Assembly (NCBI GenBank): GCA_036524155.1 | Contig: DATDCV010000014.1 | Span: forward strand, 1 to 9,710 | Length of the DNA stretch: 9,710 bases | DNA from: DATDCV01 sp036524155 | GTDB lineage: Bacteria > Verrucomicrobiota > Verrucomicrobiia > Limisphaerales > UBA8199 | Direction: 5' to 3' | Notes under the pieces: generated by a model | Database searches by the model: none | Told to the model about the DNA's origin: nothing | Seen by the model: the letters and a program-made list of their open reading frames with translations, nothing else | In this document: positions 6,865-9,710 of the stretch, piece by piece | Layout: the number at the start of each line of letters is the position of its first letter | How positions within the stretch are numbered: position 1 is the first letter of the stretch | Program-made: the position numbers and the translations under genes

Positions 6865-8553
6865 ATGCCTCCCACAACCGCTGCCTTTTCCCGGAAACCC
6901 GCCGACCACACTGCAGCCGTCGAAGCGCGCGAAGCGTATGGAGTGCGTGGAGCTTGCTCCCGCTTTTGTGTGTGCCGCAGTGGTTCAAAAGCGCCAGCAA
7001 GCTGGACGCACTCCAAACGCTTCACGCACTCGAGGTGTTTTTCCTCTGCTTCCGCGTATTCCGCGTATTCTGCGGTTTTGCACTTTTGGTTCTGGGCACA
7101 CAGGTCAGGGTTTCGGATTTCGGGTTTCGGATTTCTTCTCGCCGCGCTGCCGCGCCGCCGCAGCGGGTCGGATTTCGGAATTCGGATCTCGGCCCTGGTC
7201 TTGCCGCTCCTCACCCTGTTGTGCCTGGCTGATCCGGCCCGCGCGGCGGATTCCTCTCCCCTGGACGTTGGCATTGCCGTGCGCGACATCACGCCTGAGT
7301 TGCCAATCCCGCTGGCCGGTTATGCCGGGCGCAAGCATGCCGCGAACAAGATCGATCACCCGCTGCTTGCGCAGGCGCTGGCGCTCAGAAACGCCTCCGG
7401 CGACCGCTTTGTGTTCGTCGCGATCGATAACTGCGAAGTGAGCCACGCTTTCATGGAGCCGGTCTATAAGGCCATCGCCGACCAGTTCCAGCTTGCGCGT
7501 GGTGCCGTCGCCGTTATCTCAAGTCACACCCATTCGGGGCCTGTGCTGGCCGACACTTTGCCGGGGATGCCTGCTCCCAAGGGGGAGGAAGAGAAGCACG
7601 TCGTTCAGTACAGCCGCTTGCTCCAAACCCGGATTATCGAGGTGGTCGGCGCGGCCCTGGCTGACCTCCAGCCGGCGCTGCTCGAACAGGCCGAGGCGCG
7701 CGCGACTTTCGCGATGAACCGCCGCGTCTACCGCGATGGAAAAGTGCAATTCGGCGACAACCCGGAAGGCCCCGTCGACTGGGACGTGCCGGTCCTGCGA
7801 GTCAAAGGGACCAACGGGACAGTTAGGGCGATCCTCTTCGGCTATGCTTGCCATGGCACGAGCGTCCGCACCGGCGACGATTGGTACGTGGTGTCGGGGG
7901 AATATATGGCCTACGCCCGCCAACACCTCGAGGCAGTTTACCCGGGCGCCATCGCCATGTACTTGACCGGCATGGGCGCGGATTCCGACCCCTATCCCCG
8001 CGGACCTTTGGTGGAGGCCAGGCGCCACGGGCTCGAGTTGGCCGGGGCCGTCATGGGGACGCTGGGCCGCCCCATGCGGCCGGTTCGCGGCGCCTTCAAG
8101 TTCGCGTTCCAGGAAATCGACTTGCCGCTCGCCGCGCCGCCTGCGCGCGACCAGTTGGAAAAAGACGCCCAAAGCCCGGATGTGAGCCTCAAGCAACGCG
8201 CCGAGCTCTATCTGAAGTTGCTGAACGATTCGAAGCCGTTGCCGCAGTCGTTGAAGCTGCCGGTGGCCGCGCTGCGGTTCGGTGACGACTGCGCTTTCAT
8301 CCTGATCGGCGGCGAGGTTGTGGTCGATTACTCGCGGCGCCTCAAACGTGTGCTGGCCGACGCGCATCCGTGGACAGTCGGCTACGCCTACGAAGTCCCG
8401 TGCTACATCCCGTCCGCGCGCGTGCTCAAAGAGGGCGGCTATGAAGCCGAATCCTCGCTGATCTATTACGGACTCTATGGCCCGTTTCGCCCGGAGATCG
8501 AAGACCTGATCGTAGATAAAATTTCCGGGATGGTCGCCGGACTCAAACCCTGA
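6865..8553 (+). CDS. Neutral/alkaline ceramidase-family hydrolase with repeat-derived N-terminus
   Basis: From about 7180 the frame encodes a signal peptide (RISALVLPLLTLLCLADPARA, cut before ADSS) and an amidohydrolase like the N-terminal domain of neutral ceramidases, which cleave the N-acyl bond of ceramide with a zinc ion. Counting from the ATG at 6865, family landmarks are VGIAVRDITPE, SSHTHSGP (H221, H223), GYACHGTS (H330), TGMGADSDPYPRGP, GGEVVVDYSRRLK (E484) and VPCYIPS (Y514). H221, H330, E484 and Y514 are my by-eye match to the zinc ligands of Pseudomonas ceramidase. The C-terminal Ig-like domain of true ceramidases is absent, so the substrate may not be ceramide. Roughly residues 20-105 are translated repeat DNA (SASAYSAYSAV, FRISGFGF), not a normal leader. 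The ATG at 6865 lies just after the LamG stop and is the best AUG. An ATT at 7180 or TTG at 7201 would give a compact secreted form. An ATG at 6805 lies inside the LamG gene. The start is uncertain; the family is fairly secure. Confidence 0.82.
   Translation: MPPTTAAFSRKPADHTAAVEAREAYGVRGACSRFCVCRSGSKAPASWTHSKRFTHSRCFSSASAYSAYSAVLHFWFWAHRSGFRISGFGFLLAALPRRRSGSDFGIRISALVLPLLTLLCLADPARAADSSPLDVGIAVRDITPELPIPLAGYAGRKHAANKIDHPLLAQALALRNASGDRFVFVAIDNCEVSHAFMEPVYKAIADQFQLARGAVAVISSHTHSGPVLADTLPGMPAPKGEEEKHVVQYSRLLQTRIIEVVGAALADLQPALLEQAEARATFAMNRRVYRDGKVQFGDNPEGPVDWDVPVLRVKGTNGTVRAILFGYACHGTSVRTGDDWYVVSGEYMAYARQHLEAVYPGAIAMYLTGMGADSDPYPRGPLVEARRHGLELAGAVMGTLGRPMRPVRGAFKFAFQEIDLPLAAPPARDQLEKDAQSPDVSLKQRAELYLKLLNDSKPLPQSLKLPVAALRFGDDCAFILIGGEVVVDYSRRLKRVLADAHPWTVGYAYEVPCYIPSARVLKEGGYEAESSLIYYGLYGPFRPEIEDLIVDKISGMVAGLKP
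6924..7030. repeat. Long imperfect hairpin repeat inside the ceramidase-like frame
   Basis: Bases 6931-6968 pair with 6986-7023 at 33 of 38 positions, around a 17-nt loop (6969-6985). Perfect blocks are GAGTGCGT/ACGCACTC, AGCTTGCT/AGCAAGCT and CGCTTTTG/CAAAAGCG. The pairing continues outward at 5 of 7 positions to 6924/7030. The mismatches are symmetric (G-G, C-C, A-A), as expected of a decayed or inherently imperfect palindromic element. It has no transposase and resembles a small non-autonomous or dispersed palindromic repeat. Confidence 0.75.
7051..7077. repeat. Short 9-nt tandem repeat (TCCGCGTAT)
   Basis: TCCGCGTAT occurs twice in tandem (7051-7059, 7060-7068), followed by a degenerate third unit TCTGCGGTT. 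It translates as SAYSAYSAV in the hydrolase frame, a peptide typical of repeat-derived ORF extensions in Verrucomicrobiota and Planctomycetota. Confidence 0.6.
7108..7192. repeat. TTTCGGATTTC-type tandem repeats
   Basis: GGGTTTCGGATTTC is present as two exact adjacent copies (7108-7121 and 7122-7135). A related run of TTCGGAT-type units resumes at 7168-7192, separated by about 32 bases of Arg-rich coding sequence. In frame this reads FRISGFGF and SDFGIRIS. The last unit abuts the hydrophobic core of the hydrolase signal peptide. Confidence 0.65.
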
Positions 8554-8629
8554 CACCAGCGGGAGTCCGTCAGGCGTGGCACACCTGGAACCCCGCAGTC
8601 ATTTGTGGAGGCCGGCGTTGCGGCATAGT

Positions 8630-8734
8630 CGGCGCGCGGACTTCAGTCCGCAGCGATTCCCGACCGGCCGTTGCGCTTGGAATTCAAAAGCCTCCCGTCG
8701 GTGGGTGGTGCTGCGGACTGAAGTCCGCGCGCCG
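8630..8734. repeat. REPIN-like pair of inverted palindromic repeats
   Basis: The 25-nt arm at 8630-8654 is perfectly complementary to 8710-8734, with 55 nt between. Each arm is itself a hairpin: GCGGACT-TC-AGTCCGC in the left arm and its complement in the right. Two REP-type palindromes in inverted orientation around a short spacer is the architecture called a REPIN. It occupies most of the 227-nt gap between two convergent genes. A 60-codon open frame over it (8576-8758, with ADFSPQRF and LRTEVRAPD) is repeat-derived and not a gene. Confidence 0.8.
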
Positions 8735-8780
8735 GACGCTTGGGCCGCCCGCGACTGAGTCATCACGCACGCCCGTCCCG

Positions 8781-9710
8781 TTACACCGTGGGATCACTGC
8801 CGTCGATCATCCTCACTTTATTGTGGAGGAAGTACTCTTTAGCCAACGCATTCATCATCGCGCCGCGCTTATCGTAGAGACGGCGATGCTGGCGTGGCTT
8901 GTGCTTGGCCAGCGCGTAATGGGTGAAGAGCGGCAGGGCGATGGTGGTATCGGTGTAACACACCACAGCGTCAGGCAGCTTTGTCGGATCCACTTTGCCC
9001 CAACTGACCGCCTCGCTCGGGGTGGCGCCGGAGAGCCCGCCCGTGTCGGGCCGGGCGTCCGTCACCTGGATGAAGAAATCCTGCCCGTATTCTTTGATCC
9101 GCAGCACTTCCTGAATTTGCGGCTCGGTCTGTAGCGTGAAGTTTTTCGGGCTACCACCGCCCCATAGCACCACGCCGCTGCGGCCGCCGGCACGTTTCGC
9201 GGCCAGCACGAACGCCGTCGTCTCGTTGACGTCGATCGACGGGTTGACGCGCAGCTTGTTGCCGCGCAATTCGACGCCGGCCACATTCATGCCGATGGTG
9301 GAATCGCCCGGCGACGAGGTATAGCAGGGCACCCCGGCACGGTAAGCCGCCGCCAGCACGGAAACGTCCTTGAGCTTGTGTTTGCGCTCCCATTCAGCGC
9401 AGTACTTGCCCAGCAGGTAATGCAGCTCGGCGGTGCCCATCTCTTTCTGGAACTCCGGCTGGATCAGGATCTCGCGGAGAATCTCGTCGGTCGCCATCAG
9501 CGCGTCCGAATACGGGATCACCACATCGTAGATCCGGACCAGGTCATTATCCCGGAGGTCGGTGTCGTCAAATTTGAAGCTGCCCGCATGCACCGGGTAG
9601 TTGAGCGCGAAATGCATGTCGTGATACAGGTTGGCGCCCGTCGCCACGAGCCAGTCCACGAAACCCGCTTTGATCAGCGGAATAATACTCGAACAACCCA
9701 GGCCCGCCGG
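8781..9710 (-). CDS. Deoxyhypusine synthase-family protein, N-terminus cut by the window edge
   Basis: This - strand frame is open through the right edge. The 17 codons before the GTG at 9659 (PAGLGCSSIIPLIKAGF) continue directly into VDWLVATGANLYHD, so that GTG is internal and the true start is outside. The family uses spermidine and NAD to transfer a 4-aminobutyl group, to eIF5A lysine in eukaryotes and archaea. Bacterial members are thought to act on polyamines, for example in homospermidine-type synthesis, or are uncharacterised. Visible landmarks are TGANLYHD, PCYTSSPGDSTIGMNVA, VLWGGGSPKNF and EAVSWGKV. In the last, the lysine (codon 8994-8996) matches the enzyme-intermediate lysine K329 of human DHS. 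In GGGSPKNF, Asn (codon 9141-9143) falls where human DHS has the active-site His288 (GGGVVKHH). Bacteria lack eIF5A, so a polyamine substrate is more likely than a protein, an inference only. The gene is convergent with the ceramidase-like gene. Confidence 0.88.
   Translation of the reverse strand, partial: PAGLGCSSIIPLIKAGFVDWLVATGANLYHDMHFALNYPVHAGSFKFDDTDLRDNDLVRIYDVVIPYSDALMATDEILREILIQPEFQKEMGTAELHYLLGKYCAEWERKHKLKDVSVLAAAYRAGVPCYTSSPGDSTIGMNVAGVELRGNKLRVNPSIDVNETTAFVLAAKRAGGRSGVVLWGGGSPKNFTLQTEPQIQEVLRIKEYGQDFFIQVTDARPDTGGLSGATPSEAVSWGKVDPTKLPDAVVCYTDTTIALPLFTHYALAKHKPRQHRRLYDKRGAMMNALAKEYFLHNKVRMIDGSDPTV

Noticed and set aside
8576..8758. 60-codon + strand ORF in the convergent gap
   Set aside because: It is made almost entirely of the inverted palindromic repeat and its spacer.
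8823..9134. 103-codon + strand ORF opposite the deoxyhypusine-synthase gene
   Set aside because: It is an antisense shadow of a well-supported gene, with no domain.

Overview
The window looks like a GC-rich Verrucomicrobiota chromosome, probably of the Pedosphaera/Limisphaerales type. That placement is an inference from four things: a pseudopilin starting with an AFTLIELLVVIAII signal, a secreted LamG/Ig-like modular protein, a planctomycete/verrucomicrobial-style neutral-ceramidase-like protein, and several kinds of short dispersed repeat that recur in this group. No phage, plasmid, IS transposase, CRISPR, tRNA or rRNA was seen.

Layout. Positions 3-2424 hold two histidine biosynthesis genes, hisD (its first one or two codons lie off the left edge) and hisC, 19 nt apart on the + strand. 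After a small palindrome and a promoter-like box comes an exported pair: a type II-secretion-style pseudopilin (2530-3303) and a 122-residue lipoprotein of unknown function (3318-3686). A strong intrinsic terminator (3709-3735) closes this pair. A gene-free stretch of about 335 bases carries a dispersed C/G-rich stem-loop. Next is a 921-residue secreted protein made of three LamG-like modules separated by two Ig-like modules (4083-6848, strong ribosome binding site). It is followed 16 nt later by a ceramidase-family hydrolase (6865-8553). The last gene, on the - strand and open at the right edge (8781-9710), is a deoxyhypusine-synthase-family enzyme convergent with the hydrolase.

The most notable structure is non-genic. 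About 270 bases of composite repeat (a 107-nt imperfect hairpin, a CCGCGTATT tandem and TTCGGATTTC-type tandems) sit inside the open reading frame of the hydrolase, between its best ATG and its signal-peptide core. The N-terminus therefore appears disrupted, or extended, by repeat DNA. A second structure, a REPIN-like pair of inverted 25-nt palindromic arms, fills the convergent intergenic region at 8630-8734.

How the genes relate. hisD and hisC are a metabolic pair. The pseudopilin and lipoprotein probably form a transcription unit acting in the envelope. The LamG protein and the hydrolase are both exported and may be co-transcribed, which would fit extracellular or periplasmic handling of a polymer or lipid, though no shared substrate can be read from the sequence. 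The deoxyhypusine-synthase homologue belongs to polyamine-type chemistry. I found no convincing new multi-gene system. The real points of interest are the repeat-in-gene event, the REPIN-like doublet and the altered active-site region of the deoxyhypusine-synthase homologue.
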